DNA of 13,527 nucleotides from contig CALXJN010000133.1 of the NCBI GenBank assembly GCA_944388635.1, positions 1 to 13,527 on the forward strand, given 5' to 3'. Positions 7,301-13,527 of the stretch are shown here, in pieces (position 1 is the stretch's first letter; every line of letters starts with the position of its first letter). Under the pieces are notes generated by a model. The model was not told where the DNA came from. It made no database searches and worked only from the letters and a program-made list of their open reading frames with translations. A program made the position numbers and the translations under genes. Source of the stretch: an uncultured Clostridia bacterium (GTDB taxonomy: Bacteria > Bacillota > Clostridia > TANB77 > CAG-508).

Positions 7301-7329
7301 ATTATATCGACTTTTTTTGTTTATGTCAA
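7301..7329 (-). promoter_or_regulatory. consensus sigma-A promoter of the tig-clpP-clpX-ileS operon
   Basis: The -35 box TTGACA (7329..7324), a 17-base spacer and the -10 box TATAAT (7306..7301) match the vegetative consensus exactly. The predicted start near 7294 leaves a leader of about 36 bases to the tig ATG. No heat-shock operator overlaps it, which suggests strong constitutive expression. Confidence 0.9.
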
Positions 7330-7352
7330 TAGTATTTAGCTATAAAATCTAC

Positions 7353-7375
7353 AAGGTAGGCTCTATACCTACCTT
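7353..7375 (-). terminator. hairpin after the transketolase genes, probable weak terminator
   Basis: AAGGTAGG (7353-7360) pairs with CCTACCTT (7368-7375) around a seven-base loop. On the minus strand it is followed by TTGTAGATTTT, a poor U-tract, so termination may be incomplete. It lies about 90 bases after the transketolase C-subunit stop and just before the tig promoter, the position expected for the end of the upstream operon. Its stem resembles that of the terminator at 12103-12127. Confidence 0.5.
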
Positions 7376-7464
7376 AAAAGCTCTCATAAAATTGAACTTT
7401 ACATACTCGTATTCTAGTTTGTTTATTCTAATACTTTTCTGTCTAATTCTCATTAATAGCAATT

Positions 7465-8391
7465 TTATTCTTTTACTTTTTCTATAATATTTCTTGCTGT
7501 AAGTCCAAAATACGCAAGAAGTTCTTCTGCTTTTCCTGATCTTCCAAAAGTATCTCTTACACCCATTCTAATAACTTTAGCTGGATATTCTGTGCTTAGC
7601 ACTTCACATACTGCACTACCAAGTCCGCCAATTATGCTGTGATCCTCTATTGTTATTATTTTCTTTGTTTCTTTTGCACACTTAATTATTAGTTCTTTAT
7701 CAATTGGTTTTATTGTGTGCATATCAACAACTCTAATATTTATTCCTTCTTTTTCAAGCTCTTCCTTTGCTTTAAGTGCCTCAGATACAGTAACTCCTGT
7801 TGCAATTACGGTTGCATCTGTTCCTTCCCCAATTTGCACACCTTTACCGAATCTAAATTCTTGTGCTTCTCCATATATCACAGGTGTTGCAAGTCTACAT
7901 AGTCTTAAATATACTGGTCCATCATATTTTGCAATTTCTCTTACTGCCCACCTTGTTTCTGTATCATCTGATGTACACATAACTACCATATTAGGAAGTG
8001 TTCGCATTAAGCTTATATCTTCTAGCATTTGATGTGTCGCTCCGTCTTCTCCAACTGTAACTCCTGCATGTGTTGCACATATTTTTACATTTAATCTTGG
8101 ATAGCAAATACTATTTCTAATTTGGTCATACGCTCTTCCTGCAGCAAACATAGCAAATGTACTTGCAAAAACAAGTTGTCCTGAACTTGCAAGTCCTGCT
8201 GCTGTGCTCATCATGTCTTGTTCAGATATTCCCATGTCAAAAAACCTATCTGGATATTTTTTAGCAAATATATTAGTTTTTGTTGCCTCTGATAAATCTG
8301 CATCCAACACTACAATTTTCTTATCTTCACCAAGTTCTGCTAAAGTCTCCCCATAGCCTACTCTTGTTGCGATTTTTTTACTTAAATCCAT
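7465..8391 (-). CDS. transketolase, C-terminal subunit (pyrimidine-binding and C-terminal domains)
   Basis: This is the second half of a split transketolase. With its partner it moves two-carbon ketol units between sugar phosphates in the non-oxidative pentose phosphate pathway. The 308 residues hold the pyrimidine-binding domain, with the conserved catalytic glutamate E57 in DMGISEQDMMSTAAGLA. They continue with THAGVTVGEDGATHQ (108-121), where the substrate and cofactor contacts lie, and a C-terminal transketolase domain from about 180. The diphosphate-binding domain is absent here and is supplied by the gene 18 bases upstream, so the two must act together. The start is ATG 8391 with an AAGGA ribosome site. 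A DXS identity is unlikely because DXS is normally one long chain and the sequence has the two-subunit transketolase pattern. It is the last gene of its operon. Confidence 0.93.
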   Translation of the reverse strand: MDLSKKIATRVGYGETLAELGEDKKIVVLDADLSEATKTNIFAKKYPDRFFDMGISEQDMMSTAAGLASSGQLVFASTFAMFAAGRAYDQIRNSICYPRLNVKICATHAGVTVGEDGATHQMLEDISLMRTLPNMVVMCTSDDTETRWAVREIAKYDGPVYLRLCRLATPVIYGEAQEFRFGKGVQIGEGTDATVIATGVTVSEALKAKEELEKEGINIRVVDMHTIKPIDKELIIKCAKETKKIITIEDHSIIGGLGSAVCEVLSTEYPAKVIRMGVRDTFGRSGKAEELLAYFGLTARNIIEKVKE

Positions 8392-8409
8392 ATCTATTAA
8401 TTCCTTTCA

Positions 8410-9234
8410 TTAATTTTTTCTAAGTTCTTTTATTGCTTGCTTATATTCATCCTCATTAGGTGCTTTACCGTGCCAGCCAACTTGATTTTCCATAAACGAT
8501 ACACCTTTTCCCTTTATTGTCTTTGCTATAATTGCAGTTGGCTTGCCTTTAACGTTTTTTGCCATATTAAATGCTTTTATAATTTCTTCAATATTATGTC
8601 CGTCTATATTTATCACATTAAATCCAAAACTTTTAAATTTGCTATCAATTGGATATGGACTCATGACATTTTCAACTGTTCCGTCTATTTGTAAATTATT
8701 ATTATCAACTATCACACATAAATTATCTAGTTTATAGTGACTAGAAGTCATTGCCGCTTCCCAAACTTGTCCTTCTTCTATTTCTCCATCTCCAAGAAGG
8801 CAATACACTCTTATACCTCGGCTATTTAATTTTGAGCTGATTGCAATTCCATTTGCAATAGACAATCCTTGCCCTAAAGAACCTGTGCTCATATCTACAC
8901 CAATAACTTTATTCATGTCAGGGTGTCCTTGTAAATTATTATCTATATGCCTAAAATTTTTAAGTTCTTCTACATCAAAATACCCTCTATTTGCAAGTAC
9001 ACTATATAGTGCTGGAGCAGCATGCCCTTTTGATAATATAAATCTATCTCTTGCGTCATCTCTAGGTTTTGCTGGATCAATTTGCATTTGATTAAAATAT
9101 AGTACAGTTAATATATCTGCACATGAAAGCGATCCACCTGGATGCCCTGATTTTGCTCCATAAACTGCTTCTATAATTCCAATTCTTACATCATTTGCTT
9201 TTTTCTTTAATTCTTCAATATCAGTTATTTTCAA
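8410..9234 (-). CDS. transketolase, N-terminal subunit (TPP diphosphate-binding domain)
   Basis: This is the first half of the split transketolase and binds the diphosphate and metal of thiamine diphosphate. The 274-residue protein has SGHPGGSLS (29-37), SKGHAAPALY (68-77) and the TPP motif GDGEIEEGQVWEA (148-160), ending at NNN (178-180). The start is TTG 9234, giving MKITDIEELKKKAND. The RBS GGAGG (9246..9242) is seven bases upstream and begins right after the upp stop. The in-frame ATG at 9279 is rejected because it lies inside upp and would add 15 residues without homology, including a readout of the ribosome site itself. It lies 13 bases after upp and 18 before the C-subunit, so translation of the two halves is probably balanced. 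Confidence 0.94.
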   Translation of the reverse strand: MKITDIEELKKKANDVRIGIIEAVYGAKSGHPGGSLSCADILTVLYFNQMQIDPAKPRDDARDRFILSKGHAAPALYSVLANRGYFDVEELKNFRHIDNNLQGHPDMNKVIGVDMSTGSLGQGLSIANGIAISSKLNSRGIRVYCLLGDGEIEEGQVWEAAMTSSHYKLDNLCVIVDNNNLQIDGTVENVMSPYPIDSKFKSFGFNVINIDGHNIEEIIKAFNMAKNVKGKPTAIIAKTIKGKGVSFMENQVGWHGKAPNEDEYKQAIKELRKN

Positions 9235-9241
9235 AATACTT

Positions 9242-9248
9242 CCTCCTT
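9242..9248 (-). promoter_or_regulatory. ribosome binding site deciding the TTG start of the transketolase N-subunit
   Basis: The minus strand reads AAGGAGG directly at the upp stop codon, with seven bases before TTG 9234. It overlaps the end of upp and suggests translational coupling. Confidence 0.75.
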
Positions 9249-9874
9249 TAAACTGTTCCGAATATTCTATCTCCAGCATCTCCTAATCCTGGAACAATAT
9301 ATCCTACATCATTTAGGTGGTCATCTATTGCTGCACAATAGATTTGTACATCTGGGTGAGTTTCTTTCATCTTCTTTAGTCCTTCTGGTGCTGCAATTAT
9401 ACTTAAAAATTTTATATCTTTTACTCCGTCCTCTTTTAAAAGTGTTACTGCATCTACACCAGATCCTCCCGTTGCAAGCATTGGATCAATTATTATTACC
9501 TTTTTGTTTTCTATTCCCTTTGGCATTTTATAATAATATCTAACTGGTTTAAGTGTTTCTTCATTTCTATATAGCCCAATATGTCCTATTTTTGCATTAG
9601 GTATCATTGTTACTATTCCTTCTATCATGCCTGTTCCAGCTCTTAGAATTGGTACAAATACATATTCTTTTTCATTTAGCATTTTTGCTTTTGTTTTTGT
9701 CAATGGTGTCTCAATTTCAACTTCGTGCAAGTTTGCGTCTTTCATTGCTTCATAACATAAAAATAATGTTATTTCAGAAATTAATTCTCTAAATTCTTTT
9801 GTTCCTGTTCTTTTATCTCTTAAAATTGCAAGTTTGTGCTCGATTAATGGGTGTTTTACTTGGATTGGTTCCAT
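9248..9874 (-). CDS. upp: uracil phosphoribosyltransferase
   Basis: This enzyme salvages uracil by joining it to PRPP to give UMP. The 208 residues include the RAGTGM segment (78-83), the PRPP loop IIIDPMLATGGSG (127-139) and the C-terminal uracil-binding stretch GYIVPGLGDAGDRIFG (191-206), all typical of bacterial Upp. The length is standard. The start is ATG 9874 with AAGGAG about seven bases upstream. It lies 21 bases after uppP and 13 before the transketolase N-subunit. The operon places a PRPP consumer next to the pentose phosphate enzymes that supply ribose 5-phosphate, a metabolic link that is suggestive only. Confidence 0.97.
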   Translation of the reverse strand: MEPIQVKHPLIEHKLAILRDKRTGTKEFRELISEITLFLCYEAMKDANLHEVEIETPLTKTKAKMLNEKEYVFVPILRAGTGMIEGIVTMIPNAKIGHIGLYRNEETLKPVRYYYKMPKGIENKKVIIIDPMLATGGSGVDAVTLLKEDGVKDIKFLSIIAAPEGLKKMKETHPDVQIYCAAIDDHLNDVGYIVPGLGDAGDRIFGTV

Positions 9875-9895
9875 TTTTTATCTCCTTCCCGATAA

Positions 9896-10702
9896 TTATA
9901 ATCTAATTATCCATAAAGCAATAACTAATATTCCAACTATAACTCTATATATTGCAAACCCTTTGAAGCTTCCTTTTTTTAGATATTCCATTAAAAATTT
10001 TATTACAAAAACTCCTACTATAAAGCTTGTAAAAACTCCTATGAAAAATGGAACATTTAAAACAAAGTCTTTAAATTTATATAAAGTTGCAGCTGCAACT
10101 ATTGGTGTTGATAATAAAAATGAATATTTTGCGACAGATTCTCTTTTTATTCCTAATACTCTTCCCATTGTCATCGTAACTCCTGAACGTGATACACCCG
10201 GAATAAATGCTAATGCTTGTGATAATCCTATTAAAAATGTTTGCTTCAATGTCATATTTTCAAATTCTGTTTCTGATTTTACTTTTTTATCTACTACATA
10301 TAAAAGAATACCCATAACTATTAACGCAATTCCAATAACTATTGGTGTTGTTAGTGCATCTCCAACAAATTTGTCTAAAACAAAACCTATTGCTCCTCCT
10401 GGAAGTGTTGCAAGAACTATGTACCAAAACATTCTTCCTTCAAATGTTTTCTCTTTTTTTACTACTTGCTTATATCCTCCAACTATTAATTTTATCCAAT
10501 CTTTGAAGAAAAATAATACTATTGCAAGTAAAGTTCCTGCATGAAGTGCTACATCGAAAGCTTCAAAAGCTTCATTAAATTCTGGTGATTTAGTCCACTC
10601 GAATATCCATGGTATTAAATAAAGATGAGCTGAACTTGAAATTGGCAATAACTCTGTAAGGCCTTGTACAACTCCTAATATAATTGCTTGTAATATTGAC
10701 AT
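9896..10702 (-). CDS. uppP: undecaprenyl-diphosphatase UppP (BacA type)
   Basis: This integral membrane enzyme removes a phosphate from undecaprenyl diphosphate so that the lipid carrier can be reused for peptidoglycan and other wall polymers. Higher levels give bacitracin tolerance in known cases. The 268 residues are mostly hydrophobic, with about seven or eight membrane segments. Motifs are the (E/Q)xxxE motif as Q13 to E17 in GVVQGLTELLP, SSSAHL with H26, and PGVSRSG with R172, corresponding to E. coli E17, E21, H30 and R174. Alanine at position 25 replaces the usual glycine of SSSGH. The start is ATG 10702. It lies 18 bases after the TPR gene and 21 before upp, in the same operon. Confidence 0.96.
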   Translation of the reverse strand: MSILQAIILGVVQGLTELLPISSSAHLYLIPWIFEWTKSPEFNEAFEAFDVALHAGTLLAIVLFFFKDWIKLIVGGYKQVVKKEKTFEGRMFWYIVLATLPGGAIGFVLDKFVGDALTTPIVIGIALIVMGILLYVVDKKVKSETEFENMTLKQTFLIGLSQALAFIPGVSRSGVTMTMGRVLGIKRESVAKYSFLLSTPIVAAATLYKFKDFVLNVPFFIGVFTSFIVGVFVIKFLMEYLKKGSFKGFAIYRVIVGILVIALWIIRL

Positions 10703-10720
10703 TTGTTTATCCTCCTATTT

Positions 10721-11932
10721 TTATTCTCTTTCTTTTTCGTTTTTTAAATTTTCATAAGTTTTTGATTTTATATTTGGTTTAATTTTATATATATTTAATT
10801 TTCCAACTACATTATAAGTTTTATCTAAATGTTCTTTTGCTTTTAATTCTTTTTTAGTATATGTTGTTTGTCTTTCTTTTATATCTTCTTCATCAATTAT
10901 TGGCATTTGGAATTTGCTTTTTACCGGTATGAATATCGGCTCCTGATTTGCAATTTTTATATAATTATTATCTAATTCTATCGCCAAATTCACAAATTTT
11001 ACAGCATTATCATGGTCTCCTCTAAGCATATATATTTTACCAAGTTTATAATATGCATCCGGTTCTTGTTCTTTACTTTCTAAACATTTTGTGAAATATT
11101 TTTCTGCTTCCTCTAAATCCATTTCTATAAGATTTATCTGTCCTAAACTATAGTAAGCATGATATAATAAGCTGTTAATTGTTGCTGCTTTTTCATAGCA
11201 TATTTTTGCATTTGGGAAATCATTTAGCATTGTATATACTATGCCCATGTTATAATATAAATCATAATTATTTGGTGAATATTTCAATCCATTTGTATAG
11301 ACATTTAATGCTTCTTTATATCTCTCTTGTGATGATAAAATGTCTCCAAGAAGCATCGTCGCATTAATATAATCAGGTTTTTTAGTAAGTAAATTGTTTA
11401 GCATTATTATTGCATCATCTTTTTTATCAAGTTCATTTAACAAATATGATATTTTATAGTATGAATCATAATCTTTTTTATTTAAATCTACTGCAATTAC
11501 ATATTCATCAATTGCTTTCCTCATTCCGCCTTCTTTTTCATACACTTCTGCAAGCATTCTATGAGCGTTGTAACTCTCTGGATATTTGTCTACTAATGAT
11601 AGAAGTATTGCTTTACTCTTTTTGTTATTTCCTATCATTTTGTAAAATTTTGCAAGTAATATGTATATGTTTTCTGAAAAGTTTTTGCCTTTTCTTTCTA
11701 AATAAATTATTATTATAGGTATAATTATTGATATTAAATAAATTATTAATTTCACTATTATATTATATTTCAATGTAAATATTATTTCTATAAAGCTTAT
11801 AGCAATCCCTATTGCCTGTAATACAAGTATAACAACATATGCAGCATCTATCTTTTTTATCATTTTAAAGAACATAACTAAAAATAAATAAAATGCTAAA
11901 ATACTAAATACTATTTTCTCAACCAGCATCAT
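10721..11932 (-). CDS. membrane-anchored tetratricopeptide (TPR) repeat protein
   Basis: No specific family is recognised. The first 80 residues hold three hydrophobic segments (about 6-24, 30-53 and 57-78). A basic linker (LERKGKNF) follows, then about seven TPR-like helix pairs from roughly 86 to 325, for example AHRMLAEVYEKEGGMRKAID and YYNMGIVYTMLNDFPNAK. The C-terminal 75 residues are charged and probably disordered. TPRs bind other proteins, so this may scaffold a membrane complex with the repeats on the cytoplasmic side; the topology is inferred. AGGAGG (11943..11938) is five bases from ATG 11932 and eight from the next codon, ATG 11929, so either may be used. It is the first gene of the operon with uppP (18-base gap), suggesting a link to envelope synthesis that the sequence cannot prove. 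Confidence 0.85.
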   Translation of the reverse strand: MMLVEKIVFSILAFYLFLVMFFKMIKKIDAAYVVILVLQAIGIAISFIEIIFTLKYNIIVKLIIYLISIIIPIIIIYLERKGKNFSENIYILLAKFYKMIGNNKKSKAILLSLVDKYPESYNAHRMLAEVYEKEGGMRKAIDEYVIAVDLNKKDYDSYYKISYLLNELDKKDDAIIMLNNLLTKKPDYINATMLLGDILSSQERYKEALNVYTNGLKYSPNNYDLYYNMGIVYTMLNDFPNAKICYEKAATINSLLYHAYYSLGQINLIEMDLEEAEKYFTKCLESKEQEPDAYYKLGKIYMLRGDHDNAVKFVNLAIELDNNYIKIANQEPIFIPVKSKFQMPIIDEEDIKERQTTYTKKELKAKEHLDKTYNVVGKLNIYKIKPNIKSKTYENLKNEKERE

Positions 11933-11968
11933 TTTGTCCTCCTTTTTTATTTTAGCTTTTCATTCCAT

Positions 11969-11997
11969 ATTTTATATTATTTTTTTATAAAAGTCCA
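11969..11997 (-). promoter_or_regulatory. candidate promoter of the TPR-uppP-upp-transketolase operon
   Basis: TGGACT (11997..11992), a 17-base spacer and TAAAAT (11974..11969) lie about 37 bases upstream of the TPR gene. An overlapping TATAAA (11976..11971) is an alternative -10. The region is so AT-rich that chance matches are likely. Confidence 0.45.
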
Positions 11998-12089
11998 TAT
12001 TTATTTGAATTATTTTTGTAAATTTCAACTTAACTTAATTGATAAAATAAAATTATTTAGCAAAAATAAGCATAAACTTTTAAACTATC

Positions 12090-12127
12090 GCAAAAAAGTA
12101 AAAAGGGTAGGTTGTTTGCCTACCCTT
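12090..12127 (-). terminator. strong rho-independent terminator after the permease gene
   Basis: AAGGGTAGG (12103-12111) pairs with CCTACCCTT (12119-12127), a 9-bp stem with a seven-base loop. On the minus strand it runs into a T-rich tail (CTTTTTACTTTTTTG). It separates the permease transcript from the TPR-uppP operon. Confidence 0.88.
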
Positions 12128-12178
12128 GGAATTTCTTAAAATTTAATTATGATAATAATATTATTTTGCTCTTATGCT

Positions 12179-12207
12179 AAATAGCCGTGTATAAAACACG
12201 ACTATTT
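12179..12207. terminator. second hairpin just after the permease stop codon
   Basis: Positions 12179-12190 pair with 12196-12207 around a five-base loop. One position is a C-A mismatch on the plus strand but a G-U pair in minus-strand RNA, so the minus-strand hairpin is complete. Its minus-strand U-tract is poor (TATTTAGC), whereas the plus strand has TTTTTT after the stem. It may be a 3'-end stabiliser for the permease mRNA, or a terminator for antisense transcription entering from the left. Confidence 0.5.
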
Positions 12208-12218
12208 TTTCATTTATT

Positions 12219-13527
12219 TTACATTATTTTTTCTGCAAGCTCATTTTGTTTAATAAATAAATATCTATTCATTAAAATAGTTATTATTGTAAATAATATT
12301 CCTAAAATTGTAAGTCCAATATATGCATTTATATTTTGTAATAATAATACGGCTCCAACTAAAATTCCTATAACTACCATACTGAAAAGCATAGGAAATA
12401 TTAGATTAAAATTCTGTTTAGCAACAGCATATTCTGACTCCCATTTTAATTTTGGTCTTTTTAAATCTATTATAATCATCAATATACTTTGTAAAATTCC
12501 AATTATTGTAGAAACTAAAAGAATTCCTATCAATGTTATAACTGGCAAGTGCAAAATATATTCGGCAATCCCCAGTGTAATTAAACTTGTTATTACATTC
12601 ATTATAATATTTGGAGTTATCTTATATATATATTGTTTATACAATGAAACTGGTACATATTTTATAAACACTGCATTATCTCCGTCTCTTGAAATTGCAG
12701 TTATTGAAATATATATAAACATTGTGAAAAACTGTATTATTCCCAAAACTACACAAATCATCATAAATGAATCTGTTTGGAGTGTTCCTATCTCTTTTGA
12801 TATTTCCTCCATTTCAGTACTATTACCGCTAAACCCTGCAAAAATAACTGCTGTCATTAAAACTGGAATTAAAATTGCTGGTAACAAGCATTGCATAAAA
12901 AACACCGGATTTCTTATTAGCCCTTTAAATTCTTTCCCTACATAACTTTTATATAACTTGCTATTGTTATATCTTTTCTGATTAACTTCTTTATTGTTCT
13001 TTTTTGCTCCTCCGCCAAATAAATTCCCGATTAATCCTTTAAAATATACTTTTTGTGCGATTAGCATATATATTATAAATCCAATAGCTGTAATTCCTAT
13101 AGTTTTAAATATTTCTATAAATGCAACTAAAGCAGAATCAGTTGTTAGCGCATTTGTTAAATAATCTATTGTTGGTATATACCCTTTAAGAAGACCGAGC
13201 ATTCCATTTGCTTCTACTATCATTTGTGCCAGTTCTGCATTTGAAATATCTTCTTTTACTCCGCTTAGAGATAATGAAAGTGCTATTATAATTACTAAAA
13301 GAACTAATGAAGCTATTAATTGAAATCTATTTCTATTTTTTGTAAGTTTTGCAAAACTCATAATAATCATTGTTATCATACTAATTACTAATACTGGCAA
13401 AATTGGTAATAATATTATTGCAAGTATCATTAATATATAATATAAAACTCCTGCCCCTGTTAATATTCCATATAACCCAAGTGGAATTACTCCAATCAGT
13501 GAAATAAATATATATTCTCCTATTAGC
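12219..13527 (-). CDS. polytopic membrane protein, probable ABC exporter permease (C-terminal part, runs off right edge)
   Basis: The frame stays open to the window edge, with 435 residues present and the N-terminus missing. The ATG at 13430 is only the first in-window methionine, because 32 further hydrophobic codons precede it. About ten membrane segments are predicted. A cytoplasmic stretch holds a glycine-rich turn and then KLYKSYVGKEFKGLIRNP followed by VFFMQCLLPAILIP. Farther on comes AISRDGDNAVFIKYVPVSLYK. The order KEFKxLxRxPxFF, then a membrane helix, then SRxGxxxxxxKxxPVS, is typical of ABC-2-like permeases in Firmicutes, where the second element is a conserved cytoplasmic loop. The ATPase partner would be upstream, outside the window. 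Substrate is unknown. Another kind of large membrane protein is possible. A hairpin and a strong terminator follow the stop. Confidence 0.7.
   Translation of the reverse strand, partial: LIGEYIFISLIGVIPLGLYGILTGAGVLYYILMILAIILLPILPVLVISMITMIIMSFAKLTKNRNRFQLIASLVLLVIIIALSLSLSGVKEDISNAELAQMIVEANGMLGLLKGYIPTIDYLTNALTTDSALVAFIEIFKTIGITAIGFIIYMLIAQKVYFKGLIGNLFGGGAKKNNKEVNQKRYNNSKLYKSYVGKEFKGLIRNPVFFMQCLLPAILIPVLMTAVIFAGFSGNSTEMEEISKEIGTLQTDSFMMICVVLGIIQFFTMFIYISITAISRDGDNAVFIKYVPVSLYKQYIYKITPNIIMNVITSLITLGIAEYILHLPVITLIGILLVSTIIGILQSILMIIIDLKRPKLKWESEYAVAKQNFNLIFPMLFSMVVIGILVGAVLLLQNINAYIGLTILGILFTIITILMNRYLFIKQNELAEKIM

Noticed and set aside
9235..9279. N-terminal extension of the transketolase N-subunit from ATG 9279.
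   Set aside because: It would overlap upp and translate the ribosome site; TTG 9234 has ideal spacing and fits the family.
9834..10544. Plus-strand open frame of 236 codons opposite uppP.
   Set aside because: uppP has all its active-site motifs on the other strand, and this frame has no recognisable domain or ribosome site.
12187..12945. Plus-strand open frame of 252 codons opposite the permease.
   Set aside because: It is a shadow of the permease; it begins inside the hairpin after the permease stop and lacks a ribosome site.
1..13527. CRISPR array, tRNA, transposase or prophage genes.
   Set aside because: I saw no direct-repeat array, tRNA-like fold or mobile-element protein on either strand.

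Overview
The window looks like chromosome from a low-GC Firmicute, most likely a Clostridia-type anaerobe. This rests on very AT-rich DNA (intergenic stretches down to about 12% GC), strong GGAGG ribosome sites, TTG starts, consensus sigma-A promoters, the tig-clpP-clpX gene order, and a split two-subunit transketolase. Every supportable gene lies on the minus strand, so the window is read right to left.

Right edge to 12219: the C-terminal part of a polytopic membrane protein, probably an ABC exporter permease, followed by a hairpin and a strong intrinsic terminator (about 12090-12207). 11932-7465: a membrane-anchored TPR protein, uppP, upp and the two transketolase halves, with gaps of 13-21 bases that indicate one operon. 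It joins lipid-carrier recycling for the cell wall, uracil salvage and pentose-phosphate metabolism. 7329-738: a perfect TTGACA-17-TATAAT promoter drives tig, clpP, clpX and ileS, which covers nascent-chain folding, ClpXP proteolysis and isoleucine tRNA charging. ileS occupies the place where lon often follows clpX, and it has no T-box leader of its own.

748-226: a small gene (orf124, 124 residues) of unknown function. Its GC is about 45% against roughly 30% in its neighbours. It has its own promoter, whose -35 box lies in the last codons of ileS, a near-palindrome between the promoter and the ribosome site, and a GC-rich terminator. It is the best candidate here for something acquired or undescribed. 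77-1: the first 25 codons of a cysteine desulfurase (NifS/IscS family) with a TTG start, running off the left edge.

I found no CRISPR array, tRNA, rRNA, transposase, prophage module or obvious defence system. Most of the window is ordinary housekeeping DNA. The points of interest are orf124, the ileS arrangement, the clpP-clpX hairpin and several start-site corrections.
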